From: Heracleum sosnowskyi
Lineage: Eukaryota; Streptophyta; Magnoliopsida; Apiales; Apiaceae
Assembly: GCA_030848705.1 (NCBI GenBank)
Contig: CM061240.1
Coordinates: 125,662,998-125,726,997 of the forward strand
DNA: 64,000 nucleotides
Direction of reading: 5' to 3'
The position numbers and the translations under genes are program-made. The notes beneath the pieces are model-generated. The model saw only the letters and a list, made by a program, of their open reading frames with translations, had not been told where the DNA came from and searched no databases. Positions 1 through 10,545 of the stretch are shown piece by piece (position 1 is the first letter of the stretch; every line of letters begins with the position of its first letter).

Positions 1-670
1 AAACTTCCAAGCTCAATATTAGATAGATTGTTCAGAGCTACATTAAACACGAATATATGGATTTAAACACGAAAAGTTGCACAATCAACATTAACCGTGG
101 ACCTGGATCATGTATATAGTGATTATGATTTATAGTTGAAAACAAAAAAAGCGGATAAGAAGTTTACCTTCTGAAAGCTGAAGAGTGGAGAAAAGTGTTG
201 AATCAGGAGTCCACCGAGTTTCGAGTATCTGCTTAATGCTAAATAAAATTGAAGACTTCTTGTTATCATTCCAGATACAGAGCAAAGAGTGCAACAAAAA
301 AGATACAGACCAAAGCGAGGTAACTAAATTAGGTGGGAATTTAATATTGGGCTCGTGGGCCATTCATTATTCTTGGGCTTTTAAGAGGGAACAATTAATC
401 TCTACCAGACTTTTGCGTTGGTGGTAAATAAATCCAGAAGAATTTTGGGCCGACAAATTCAAACAACATATATTAACAATATTTTAGTCGGCCCTTTTTA
501 TCGATATCTTTTACAGAAACATATTCACTTTTATTAATATATTTTTTAAATTAAAACAAATAAGCATATAAAATTAAAATACAAATGGGGAAGTTTCTGT
601 ATACACACTTTTTAATTTAACAGACCACCAACAAAATAAAATTTATTTTAGCAGCCTTGTAAAAAAATAA
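1..670. other. AT-rich intergenic DNA, no gene recognised
   Basis: The short open frames here (for example 185-427 on the plus strand and 130-363 on the minus strand) overlap one another, have no recognisable domain and look like chance. From about 480 onward the DNA is strongly AT-rich. I see no RNA gene or promoter that I can support. Confidence 0.5.
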
Positions 671-2003
671 CAAGCCTATAACCCGTGCAAAACAACGGAC
701 GACTTTAATATTAATTTTGAAATTTACTTTTAAATTTTTTGAGATTTTAATACTTCTGAAAATGCTACCTTTTTAAACAGAATTAAAAGTACTACTTTAA
801 TATTTTAAATCTAAAAAAAATTATAAATTTTATAATAGTTTATTAGCTTAGTAAGCATGTTAGTAAAGATAACCGTCAAAATTATCAATATATTTTGTTG
901 TAATATATATAAATATAAATATTTTCTAAAAAAAGGTCGTGTTTTTGAATTCAAAGTAAAGTATAATTAAAAGGGTTTGTAGTTATGTTATATATGTGAG
1001 AAAATCGAAAATCAAAACTTTCAATGTTTCGGCTATTATATAATAGTACAGATAGATAGATTAAATAGAATAAATTACCGAAAATTGAAATCAAAACTTT
1101 CAATGTTTCGGTTATTATATAATAGTATAGTATAGATAGATATCGTGTGCGATAATTTTAGAAAAAAAGAAATTTTAGTTAAAAAATATATAAAAGAATA
1201 TACGTTTTGGTTAACAAATGTAATCGGTTAATTATTAGTATTTATAATATTACTATTTTATGTTACTATATGAAATTGCATGTGATATTTTTGAAAAATG
1301 TGAAATTTTACTTAAGAAAAATTTTAGTTAGAAAATATAAATATAATTTACGCTTTGGGAAAAAAAAGCTAATCGGTTAGTTATTAGTAATTATAAATAT
1401 TATTATTTTATTTCATTAAAAAAAACTACCGTGATGTTTTTGGAAAATGAGAGGTTTTAGTTAGAAAAAATAGAAAAGTAAAAAAATTTAGTTAGAAAAT
1501 ATAAAAAACAATATACATTTTGGCTAAAATAAATAATTGGTTAGTTATTAACAATTATTATTTTATTATTTTAATAAATGAAACATATTTTTGGAAAATG
1601 AGAGATTTTAATAAGTAAAAATAAAAAGTTTATATGTTTTAGTTTAAAAAGATAATTTCCCGTGATATTTTTGAAAAAGTAATTGAATTTTTCAGAAAAA
1701 ATAAAAAAAATTAATATATTTTAGGTGTAAAAAGTAATTGGTTATAAATAGGTAATATTATTATTTAATAATATTTTTTTATAAATAAGTAAGGGTAATT
1801 AAGTAAAAACACGAAGTACAATTAATTAAGGGCAATTAAGTAAAATCACAACATACCAAAAAATATTTAGTATTAAATCCAATGTCTCTCATTAATTTAA
1901 TTTAAAATATCTAACGGTTAGAGATTGCATGACCAAACTATGAAGGACCAAACTACAAACCGACTACAAAACTTTTTAATGTTTAATCTTTAATATAATA
2001 ATA
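671..2003 (-). mobile_element. Degenerate Helitron-related AT-rich repeats
   Basis: A decayed copy of the CCCGTGC hairpin terminus lies at 671-700. Helitron-like 5' termini on the minus strand (TCTATACTATT type, seen in plus as TATAATAGTATAGATAGA) lie near 1040-1055 and 1118-1140. The DNA between, with phrases such as GATATTTTTGGAAAATGAG, recurs in the better preserved Helitron at 10546-11457. The stretch from 1141 to 2003 is the same kind of sequence with no clear ends. No coding content is seen. It is probably several old overlapping insertions. Confidence 0.5.
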
Positions 2004-2718
2004 CTAGCCTATAACCCGTGCGATGCACGGATGAATTTTAGTATTTTTGATTTATTATTTTAGTATTTTTTATATGATTTTATATGATTTTTTATCTTAT
2101 TTTATTAGTATTTATTTGTATTTTGATCTTAAAAATTCTTAATATGTTGTCGACTAAATAATATCTTCAACTTTTGAATGTATCTTAGAAAAATAGATGA
2201 TATAAATATTTAATAATAATATGTTGTTGATGGGATTCGAATCTTGAACCCGAGCATCTTAGATATCAAGAAAATAATATTCTTTTAATATTACATCCAA
2301 CGGTTTTCATTTATCTATATTTACATCTAACGGTTATTATTTAGAGGACCAAACTACCAACCAACCAAATAGAGGCTGGTTTGCTTATAATAGTATTTTT
2401 TATATGATTTTTTAGTATTTTTTTGTCTTATTTTATTAGCATTTATTTGTATTTTGATCTTAAAAATTCTTAATATGTTGTCGACGAAATAATATTTTGA
2501 ACTTTTGAATGTAGCTTAGAAAAATAGATGATATAAATATTTAATAATAATATGTTGTTGACAGGATTCGAACCTTGAACCTGTGAGAGCATTTTAGATA
2601 TCAAGAAAAGAATATTTTTTTAATAATACATCCAACGGTTCTCATTTATCTATATTTACATTTAACACGGTTATAACTTAGAATAAAGACTGATTTGCTT
2701 ATAATAATATAGGATAGA
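2004..2718 (-). mobile_element. Non-autonomous Helitron
   Basis: Read on the minus strand, the element starts with TCTATCCTATATTATTATAA and ends with the hairpin CCGTGC-ATC-GCACGG followed about 11 nt later by CTAG. It sits between A (2003) and T (2719), as expected for Helitron insertion into AT. The right end falls in a GATA microsatellite, so it could shift by one 4-bp repeat. It has no Rep/helicase coding. The inside holds a partial tandem duplication with a period of about 331 bp (GTCGAC at 2149 and 2480). Each half contains a tRNA B-box-like GATTCGAA motif. Confidence 0.72.
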
Positions 2719-2729
2719 TAGATAGATAA
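2713..2729. repeat. GATA microsatellite
   Basis: A short run of GATA units at the Helitron boundary. It makes the exact insertion end ambiguous by 4 bp. Confidence 0.7.
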
Positions 2730-2986
2730 ATACGAGCACCTGACCAAAAAAAAATGTGAGCAGAAAAAAAATAAGTAAGCATAATCAAAATTGTACCCGC
2801 TGGCTATCAGGCACACCAACACAAAACACTCCTATTTTTTCGATTGTTAGATTCGCAGATAAACTTGAATATGCAATCGGTAATAAAAAGATAAAATTAA
2901 GAGTCCTACACGAGATATGTTACCCTATTTTCTACCAGGAATAGAACTGGAACAATGCAGATTCTTTTAGGGTAATCCACTAATCA

Positions 2987-2998
2987 TCTATATAAATT
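2987..2998 (+). promoter_or_regulatory. TATA box of the NAC gene
   Basis: CTATATAAAT lies about 80 bp before the NAC start codon at 3074. That spacing suits a TATA box followed by a short 5' leader. Confidence 0.5.
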
Positions 2999-3073
2999 TA
3001 CCATTACGAACTTAACATGTATCAAATTTAACAAATTTATTCGTAACACATTCTCAGAATTTCCCAGTTAGCT

Positions 3074-5114
3074 ATGGAGAATCATCAGCCCGAACACGAA
3101 CAATTGTATCTTCGTAATGATAATGATCAAGTTCATGAAATTCCACAAGAAATTCCACCAGGTTATCGTTTTGTTCCAGACGACGTGCAGTTAATAGACG
3201 ATTACTTGAAAGTAATTGTCGATCATCCGGAACAAGGTGGTGTAAATGGTTTGATCTTCACTGTCAATCTCTATGGCTCTGATCCGGAAGAACTCACTGG
3301 TTAGTACTACACATTGCTCGAATTTAGAGTCGAAAATTTATGGCATATGAATTATTTTACCGTTTCGATACTTCAATTAAATTTAATTTATCTTAGGAGT
3401 AAATTTTTGTTACATGTCTTCGCATGAATTTGTCCCCTGTTCTGTTACTTCTGTCTGTAACAAAAACTGTCACAAATTTATTCTATTTTCTTAACTTTAA
3501 AAAAATAAACAGACAAGTTTTCATAGGACTCCTTTTTAATTTTTAGTTACTGTATAATCAGTTAATTAATCACGCACGGTTTGTCATTCATATTGGTTTA
3601 GTTTTGTTATTTTGTACCTAACACAAAAATCAAATACTCCTCCGTCCAATTTTTGTTGTCCAAAATTTCCGTTTTGCTTTGTCCAGAATTGTTTGTCCAC
3701 TTTCAATTAATATGGTAAATTATGTGTTAATTATGTTAATTTTTATAAAAAACAGTATATCTATTTGGTAACAGTTAATTTATTTACTATGATTGAATAA
3801 AAGGTGAATTTTTGACTGCGAACAATAAAAATGAGACGGAGGGAGTAATAGAAATTTTAGGAACCTTGAAAAGTTGTAAGTTGCTGCAAAAATATCAGCT
3901 TGTAATATGTTTCTGTACTAGTAGGTATTTTTATAACGATTTAATGAATATATGGTTTGTCACAATTTTTTGTTGTGTATTTAATTTTTCAAATATTTTG
4001 CAGCTGTGCACCAGGAACAATGTGAGAAGACCTGGTACTTCTTTACCAAACGGAACCGGAAGTATGCCAACGGAACTCGCCCAGATCGGGCTGCCGGTGA
4101 GGGGTACTGGAAGCAAACAAATGTTGTTCAGTATATTTTTCGAAGGGGTGAAAATAATAAGCGAGTAAAAATTGGTAGAAAAATTACGCTTGATTATTAC
4201 TATAAGAAGGGTGGCAAGGAAAAGGATGATTTTCGCACTGATTGGAAAATGACTGAGTATAGGCTGGATGGTGTAAATCTTCAAAACAACTACAACAGCT
4301 CTGAGGTGTGTTTTTGGTGTTTACCCCTGTTTATTCTCGATGCACTTTTTTTTTTTTTTTTTGCTAAGTTGATAAGCAAGCGGGATTTCTCCCTCTTTCG
4401 AAGGCCACTATGACCTTCTAGAGACTAGACTACAGGCTGGACTTCATTGGATCTATTACTCGCCTAGCACTCCACACTAATTCGGTTTGGATTGTTCTCT
4501 CGTTGTGGCTTGTATGATTTATGTATTTAATTATATTTGTAAGTTATATTTTGTTGGTGCAGTTCTGTGAATGGTGCCTGTGCAGAATTTATAAAAGCAA
4601 GGCGAAAAAAACAAAGGACGACGACAATCTGCAAGTGAATCTACAGGTGGAAGCAGAACCAAACGCAGTTGCAGAGTTGATTGCCCCTCGAGAACATAAT
4701 GGACATGTTGCAGGTGAACAATATAATGGACAGAATGCAGGAGGATCTGGTGTAAACTATATTCAGCAAAGTACTAGTATGCCATCTAACAACAATGTTG
4801 TTTGGAACCCTATGCCATCTAACAACAATGCTGTTTGGAACCCGAGTAGCTCAAATTACATGGCAAATTCTACCAGTGGTTCGATCAACGGGTTGCAGTA
4901 CAATACTGATGCTCTGCTGATTGATCAGCAAGATACGTATCCTCATACTGGGAATGCTGGTTATGTTCAGCCCTTAAGGAGCTTACTTCCCAGTGGATTT
5001 CCTACATCGTCTGACTACAGTATCAACCAAAGTTCTTCAGGCATTCCTGACCATGATCTTACAAGTGAGTGGGATTTTGATGAAGATTTCACATTCGATG
5101 ATTTTGATTTGTAA
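3074..5114 (+). CDS. NAC-domain transcription factor, three exons, intact
   Basis: Predicted nuclear DNA-binding transcription factor of 359 aa. Exons are 3074-3299, 4004-4305 and 4563-5114; all introns are GT-AG and the reading phase is kept. NAC subdomain A is at about residues 28-46 (PPGYRF...DDYLK). Subdomain C is at about 87-115 (WYFFTKRNRKY, then RAAGEGYWK). Subdomain D is at about 133-165 (IGRKITLDYYY...WKMTEYRL), and E is at about 177-188 (WCLCRIYK). The introns fall at the standard NAC positions. The C-terminal half is Asn/Ser-rich, with a near-repeat of MPSNNN.VWNP at about 260-285. It ends in an acidic/aromatic stretch (WDFDEDFTFDDFDL) that looks like an activation domain. The domain is divergent: A has PPGYRFVPDD where most NACs have PPGFRFHPTDEE. 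A Stowaway MITE sits in intron 1. Three related NAC pieces lie downstream, in addition to a displaced copy of this gene. The family call is firm; the target genes are unknown. Confidence 0.88.
3637..3845. mobile_element. Stowaway-type MITE in NAC intron 1
   Basis: Terminal inverted repeats CTCCTCCGTCC...GACGGAGGGAG are flanked by TA at 3635-3636 and 3846-3847, the Stowaway (Tc1/mariner) signature. The element is 209 bp and non-coding. A second copy at 27504-27715 arrived with the displaced NAC fragment rather than by transposition. Confidence 0.85.
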
Positions 5115-6041
5115 GAAAATCAAATTGTCTGAATGAAATCAAGGATGTGTAAACTTATTTTAGGAGATGCTATTGTTACAAATGCAGAGACCATTTTTTT
5201 TGCCCTTGCATGTTACTAGTTTTAATTAGTTTGGTAACAGTTAACATTGGTTTTTTTTAGTAATTACAGTGTATTCACTTTATATTATATGAACCTTGTT
5301 GGTATTTTGTTTAGAACAATTGTATATATCCAAATTATTCATCAAAAGTCGTCTAAAGAATGATGAAATTATTTTGGTATTAAAAGTGATTTTAAGTTAA
5401 AATGAGTGTTTTTAAAAATTGAGTTGAAATGACTTATGGCTTAAAAACGAGTACAAAGTCATAAGGTGAGAAAACGTACACTTCTATAATTTATTTGAGA
5501 AAAAATTAATATCATCATTCATATTACAACTTAAAAACTTGTAATTTTAAATTTATTTTATAATTTTAAAAACTGATAATCTATACATAATAATTAAACA
5601 ATCAAAAAATTTAAAAACTGACGAGGGGAGTGTTGGATCAGAAACTCAGAAGTCTGCTCATGGCGTCAAATTTGCTAGATTTTGGGGTTGGGTACTAAAA
5701 AAGGTTCTATTTTATCGCACCTTGATACAATTTTGAGAGTCCTATCGAAGTTACGAATTCTATTTTCTACCGAAAAAAGGAGTCCACAGCCCACAATTTT
5801 GAGAGTCCTATCGAAACTACGAATTCTAATTGTTAAAGTAAAATATACTCTTAGATCTTATATGATGATTTCATCTATATATGTTCATCTTCTAAATTTT
5901 TTGCTATCGTTTTATAAAATTTTGTGTTGCATAGAGAGAAGCTACCGTTTACATTCAACACTCCTGTCCTAGATATAAATTTCTACAAGTAATTTCATGC
6001 TTCAGATAGTTTCTTACACTGTCACTTTTTTGATATTCATT
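5115..6041. other. NAC 3' flank and left end of duplication unit 1
   Basis: The NAC 3' flank is AT-rich, with no polyA signal that I can place with confidence. From about 5669 the sequence matches 21780-21890, which marks the left boundary of the tandem duplication. A phrase beginning TTTTGAGAGTCCTATCGAA occurs twice (about 5731 and 5799, 68 bp apart). The stretch 5880-6041 matches 29520-29690 of unit 2. No gene is seen. Confidence 0.65.
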
Positions 6042-6770
6042 GTTTTTTTTTTTTTTTTGAAAATTTCGTACTTGCATTACTTAAATCCCATCAAGGGCAA
6101 GATTACATAGAATAAAATCAGGAGCAATAGAGAACCACTCCTTCAGACCTGACAAGGAATACGTAGCCTGAGCTAATACATGAGCTACACTATTCGCAGA
6201 TCGGTGAACAAAAACAATTGACACTTCAACAAACTGTTTTAGTAACTCTCGACAATCATCAACGATTGTATCAAAGAAAGATCTTCCGTGCCGTCCACTA
6301 ATTGCATCAACTAACAGCTTAGCATCGGACTCAAATATACATTTATCTGCCTTCCAGTCTTTAACCCATGAGAGTGCTTCTTTCAAGCTCAAAGCTTCAG
6401 CCTCCCTCGCATACGCTCGCCCCTGGATCAGGTTCACCCTTGCTCGAAGAAACTGCCCATGTTCATCCCTAGCGACACATGCTACACCAACCTGCCCTGT
6501 GCCTTCTCTACATGCAGCATCCACATTTATTTTAATCCAACCAGTTGGGGGCTTGCTCCAGTGTTTACTACTTTGCTGATTTCTCCCCTGATTCTGCTTC
6601 ATTTCACTGCACCTCTTATTCCAATCTGCTAGCATGTTTAGTGCCATTGATTTAGTGCCAAACACTGAGATATTTGTCTTCGTCCATAGCCATTTGTTTC
6701 TTCTATTCCACAAGCACCAGCATAACATAGCCACCAACCTGCCCTGCTGTTCATTACTTAATTCAAAGGC
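6042..6770 (-). mobile_element. 5'-truncated L1-type LINE 3' end
   Basis: A run of about 16 T at 6044-6059 is the polyA tail read on the minus strand. It follows the C-terminal coding part of a plant LINE polymerase. Unit 2 (29681-29690) runs straight through this site without the insert, so the LINE inserted after the duplication or was lost from the other copy. The 5' truncation point and target duplication are not clear. Confidence 0.78.
6081..6737 (-). pseudogene. LINE ORF2 C-terminus: zf-RVT remnant and RNase H (RVT_3)
   Basis: A 218-aa open frame with no proper start: the first Met lies inside the zf-RVT region (WCLWNRRNKWLW). An RNase H-like domain follows. It shows the plant RVT_3 pattern: NVDAAC (first Asp), EAEALSLKEAL (Glu), ESDAKLLVDAI (second Asp) and RSANSVAHVLA (last acidic/His region). 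In a full plant L1 this domain lies at the end of ORF2 after the reverse transcriptase, which is missing here. The frame is still open, so the insertion is fairly recent. It is not a host gene. Confidence 0.85.
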
Positions 6771-7629
6771 TCGAGCGAGTGTAGTAAGAACAGTTTATTC
6801 GTAAGATAACAATTAATTAGGTTTGGTAAATATATGGTAAAGATTTTTGTATTCATTGTTATTCATTAATTAACAATTAATTAATCAAGATTTGAAAACA
6901 TATACTTTTTTATTGTATATCATGGACAATATGTTCAATCTCTCTTACGACATACACAAATTGTTAGACTTATGCTCCTAATTTTTGAGTTTTTGTCCCC
7001 TTAAAATTTCGTTTTTAATGGTGCCCCGATTCAGTAACATCACCAGCGTGGTCTCATGACGGGCCCTGTTTTGATGCATTTGTTATATGATATAAAAACA
7101 TTTAGAAGCACTTGTTCTTCCATCCTTTGGTAGGAATGTTATTCATGTATTGAAGTATTGTTATATTTCATTAATGGGTGATTAATGATTTAGATACTAA
7201 AATAGTGCAGCGCTGTTTCTATAAACTCATGCTAATTTGGATATCACAGTTTAGTATATTCTGTTCACTTGCACCTATCTACTCTGTATCAAATATTGCA
7301 TGTAAAATAAAGAGTATGATATTATTTATTTTGTGGGGAAATATGACAACCAACATCCAGCAGAGGATAGCCAGAAGCCAAAGATCGAAACGCAAACATA
7401 ATTGAACTTCTGTTCTGATAGTCGATACACAAGCAGGGATTGAGCACACAAACTTAAGCAAACTTTTGTTCTGATAGACAAGGAGGGATTGAGCACACAA
7501 ACATAAGCAAACCTAAGCCAACTTTTATTTAGAAGACAGGAGGGATAATGAGGTTTTTTTTACCAGGCTATAGTATAATGTTTAGAATGCCAGCAAACGT
7601 TGTAACAGGGCCTGACACGATTAGCATCT
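6771..7629. other. Intergenic DNA 3' of cyclophilin copy 1
   Basis: Non-coding sequence whose right part (6880 onward) is nearly collinear with 42800-43487 in unit 2. Unit 1 lacks the NAC exon that unit 2 keeps at 42446-42759, so that exon was deleted here or gained there. The overlapping small frames around 7180-7500 are on both strands and have no domain. This stretch probably holds the cyclophilin 3' UTR. Confidence 0.55.
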
Positions 7630-8631
7630 TTAAGCTGACCACTGCCCACAGTTAGCAATGATCACACGTTTGTTTTTCACTTCATTTTCGGACCTCTGAA
7701 TAGCGTAAACCACATTCATCCCCTGTGTAACTCTTCCAAACACAACACAAACCCCGTCAAGTTTTGGCTCCGCAGATGTGGAAATGAAGAACCTCGAGTT
7801 GTTGCCATTCATTTCCCTATTAGTCATTGACAGAACCCCGGGCCCTGTGTGCTTTTTTACAGAGTTTTCATTAGGAAAATCTGCACCATAAATCGACTCT
7901 TCATTGCCAAAAGCACCGACATCCGTTCCATAATCTGCGCGAGTCACAAAGTCGAAAGTCAATCCTTTATAGTGCAAAGGCTTGCCAGACTTTCCTTTTC
8001 CCTTCTCACCAGTGCAAAGTGCACGAAAGTTTTCAGCTGTTATAGGTGTCGTGTCAGCAAAGAGCTCGAAAACGATGCGACCAGCTGTTGCACCACCTAT
8101 TTTGATATCCATAAAAACTCTGGGGTTTGTCAGTTTGAGTTGGCCACAGTCAAGAATGACCACCCTTTTGCAATTTACTTCTTTTTCAGAATTTTGGATA
8201 GCGTAAACCACATCCATCCCCTGTACAACTTTTCCGAACACAACACAAATACCATCAAATTGTTTCTCTGCAGATGTGCTGATGAAGAACATCGAGTTGT
8301 TACGATTCACTGCCCTAAAAATCATTGACAAATCCCCCGGCCCTGTATGCTTTCTGACAAAGTTCTCGTTCGGAAAATCTGCACCATAAATTGACTCTTC
8401 ATTACCGCAAGCACCAACATTCGCTCCACAATTTCCTCGAGATACAAAGTCGAAAGTCAATCCTTTATAATGCAAAGGCTTGCCTGATTTTCCTTTTCCC
8501 TTCTCGCCTGTGCAAAGTGCACGAAAATTCTCAGCTGTTATAGGCGTCGTGTCAGCAAAGAGCTCGAACACAATGCGACCAGCTCGTGCACAACCTATCC
8601 CTATATCCATGTAAACCTTTGGGTTTTTCAT
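7630..8631 (-). CDS. Fused double-domain cyclophilin-like protein, unit 1 copy (catalytic residues lost)
   Basis: A single-exon gene for a 333-aa protein made of two cyclophilin domains in tandem (about 1-164 and 168-331). Both keep the plant cytosolic hallmarks: TAENFRALCTGEKG, SGKPLHYKG, ESIYGA.F, KHTGPG.LSM, FFIST and CVVFG. In each domain the canonical FHRVIPGFMCQGGDF stretch is replaced by a loop about six residues shorter (FDFVSRGNCGANVGA; FDFVTRADYGTDVGA). The catalytic Arg (HsCypA R55) and Gln (Q63) are therefore absent. The ligand-pocket Trp of WLDG is Phe or Leu, and the His of GKHVVFG is missing. Peptidyl-prolyl isomerase activity and cyclosporin binding are thus unlikely; a binding role is inferred. 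There are no signal peptide or membrane segments. The start is fixed by MKNPKVYMDIGIG, which aligns with the family N-terminus. A TATA box lies about 50 bp upstream. Copy 2 is at 43488-44489. Confidence 0.85.
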   Translation of the reverse strand: MKNPKVYMDIGIGCARAGRIVFELFADTTPITAENFRALCTGEKGKGKSGKPLHYKGLTFDFVSRGNCGANVGACGNEESIYGADFPNENFVRKHTGPGDLSMIFRAVNRNNSMFFISTSAEKQFDGICVVFGKVVQGMDVVYAIQNSEKEVNCKRVVILDCGQLKLTNPRVFMDIKIGGATAGRIVFELFADTTPITAENFRALCTGEKGKGKSGKPLHYKGLTFDFVTRADYGTDVGAFGNEESIYGADFPNENSVKKHTGPGVLSMTNREMNGNNSRFFISTSAEPKLDGVCVVFGRVTQGMNVVYAIQRSENEVKNKRVIIANCGQWSA

Positions 8632-8680
8632 GTTTTTTCTTTCTTATGAGAGCTTAAGATGAAGGGAACAAATATGTTAT

Positions 8681-8691
8681 CTATTTATATA
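8681..8691 (-). promoter_or_regulatory. TATA box of cyclophilin copy 1
   Basis: Minus-strand TATATAAATAG lies 50 bp before the start codon at 8631. The unit 2 copy has the same box at the same spacing. Confidence 0.6.
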
Positions 8692-9038
8692 CAGGCTTGT
8701 TCTGTTTTTCATATCTGATTCTCAAATCTCAATTCATAAAAAAATGCAAATCTGTAGGACAACAAAAATTCTTATTCTTCGATGGTGGAAACTTGAATCC
8801 CTCTTTTCACTTTACCTTGTCGGATTAAACTTATCTATTTGGAATGTACATAACCCTGATGATAAATGGGAATATATCTTATGAACTGACTTTCATTTTA
8901 TCTTGATTCTTTTCTCACTCCACAATACCAAGTAACGAAGTTTAAATTAATTAAATGAACACAAATATTAGAAAATGAACTAAATATTGAGTAGAGTGCC
9001 ACTTCTACAACAACATTTGATGATCCTAGATATTGCAA
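8692..9038. other. Cyclophilin upstream region
   Basis: Non-coding promoter-proximal DNA, collinear with 44550-44860 in unit 2 apart from small indels. No further element is recognised. Confidence 0.5.
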
Positions 9039-9678
9039 TGCAGGAATTTGACCCTAGATATCTTTCAAATTAATCTCGTCATGTTTGTGTGTTGATGTAG
9101 TTTACTGTTATGCCACATTTTGACATAATCCAAATTTCTCCGTTTAATAATTATTAATTAAGATTAATAATTAGTTCGGTAACAAGTTAACATTGGCTTT
9201 TAAGAATTTCGATATCCAACCGAGCAGCTTTGTTTGGAATTACCTATGTTCAGATCTAGTTGATTGCTCTTTTTGTAGAAGGTGAATTGTTGGTTGTTCA
9301 TCGATGTGTAAAATGACGTTACGTTAAACCAAGAGACGAATAGTAGCAGATTACATCATTTTTTGAAGATGACACAACTTTAAAATTGTGCTTGCTGACT
9401 AGTTTTTACAAACTTGTAGTGAAGTGTATATCTGAAACTATATGAAACTAGTTTCCCTGATGCAGAAACAGTGTTTTGATGCGAGTTTGGAAAAGCAGGC
9501 CAAATCTCCTCGCGAATTGGAGTGCAGTCAAAGAGAGAATTTGATACTAAATGAAGAAGGAAAGGACAGTTTTACGAAAAAACAATGATTTTGAGGAAAT
9601 GTGTTTACCCGAAAAAAGTGAGCAATTTGAGAAAGAAGATTCGAGGGGATGGAAGATCTAATTTCAGAGGATATAATG
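9039..9678 (+). repeat. Flank segment, first copy, with empty copia site at 9556-9560
   Basis: This segment is repeated at 12701-13257 plus 15231-15357, and again at 44860-45320 plus 47451-47575. Here GAAGG (9556-9560) runs straight into AAAGGACAG with no insert. In the two other copies the same GAAGG is duplicated around a copia-derived insert. It is therefore a pre-insertion allele of the site. Homology stops at 9678, where a copia LTR begins. Confidence 0.8.
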
Positions 9679-9804
9679 CGTTAGTATTTGTGCTCTAGAA
9701 ATAATATTATTATATTCTTAGAAAAGACATTTTAATTATTAATGATTATTTTTTATGGATTTTTTTTGTTATTTATTATGTCTTTATTTATTGCGATATA
9801 AATG

Positions 9805-9993
9805 TTATAATAATAAATGTACTTGGAATATAAACATGAATTTTATATCTCTAAATATGTGACTTAAAAATGAGATTATACGAATAGTGTTTATAATCCT
9901 AAATATCCCTAGTCGAGTATTATTGTTTAAGGACAGTAATAATGCATAAAGACTAGTATGTTTGTTGACTGATGACCACATCTCATTGGTCAT
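9805..9993 (-). other. Small open frame within the LTR, not supported as a gene
   Basis: A 62-codon frame on the minus strand inside AT-rich LTR sequence. It has no domain and its codon use is simply AT-rich. I do not regard it as a gene. Confidence 0.2.
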
Positions 9994-10545
9994 AAGTATG
10001 GTGATACTAAAGTCAAAAAGTAATTCTTCATGGTAAATGTTATCACTAGTATGTTAGAAACACCTGACACTTGATAGACCCAATTGAGAATTCTTCATGG
10101 TAAATGTTATCAAATGTCATAAGTAATTCTCACAGTGATAATGGTGTAATGATCCTCAGACTTGAAATCATTATATTTTTATATGAGAATTAATATATTT
10201 TGAATCTACTCAAAGTTACCTTTGACCGGATAATGATAAAGGTGGGCATTGGGTATATTATGAATCATATGAAAAATATGAATGATAGACATAAGATTTA
10301 ATCTTCCTATTTTATGAGTGATATTATTGGTCTCTTGATTGAGTGAGACTATGAAATGCATGGACATGCTCAAATAGTGATTTGTTTAATAGTCTACTCA
10401 TTGATCAAGTAAATCAGGATTAAATGATGTAGAGGGTGACACAAATCGTGCCTCGAGTTTAATCTATAATATAAGGTTAAAAAGATTATATTACATGGAA
10501 CATTATTCACGAAAAGTTTAATTGAATCACCAATTATTATTATTA

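Noticed and set aside
2756..2944. 62-codon frame upstream of NAC
   Set aside because: No domain. It lies between a Helitron end and the NAC promoter and is AT-rich.
7849..8328. 159-codon plus-strand frame (also 43707-44186)
   Set aside because: Complement of the cyclophilin coding region. It has no domain of its own.
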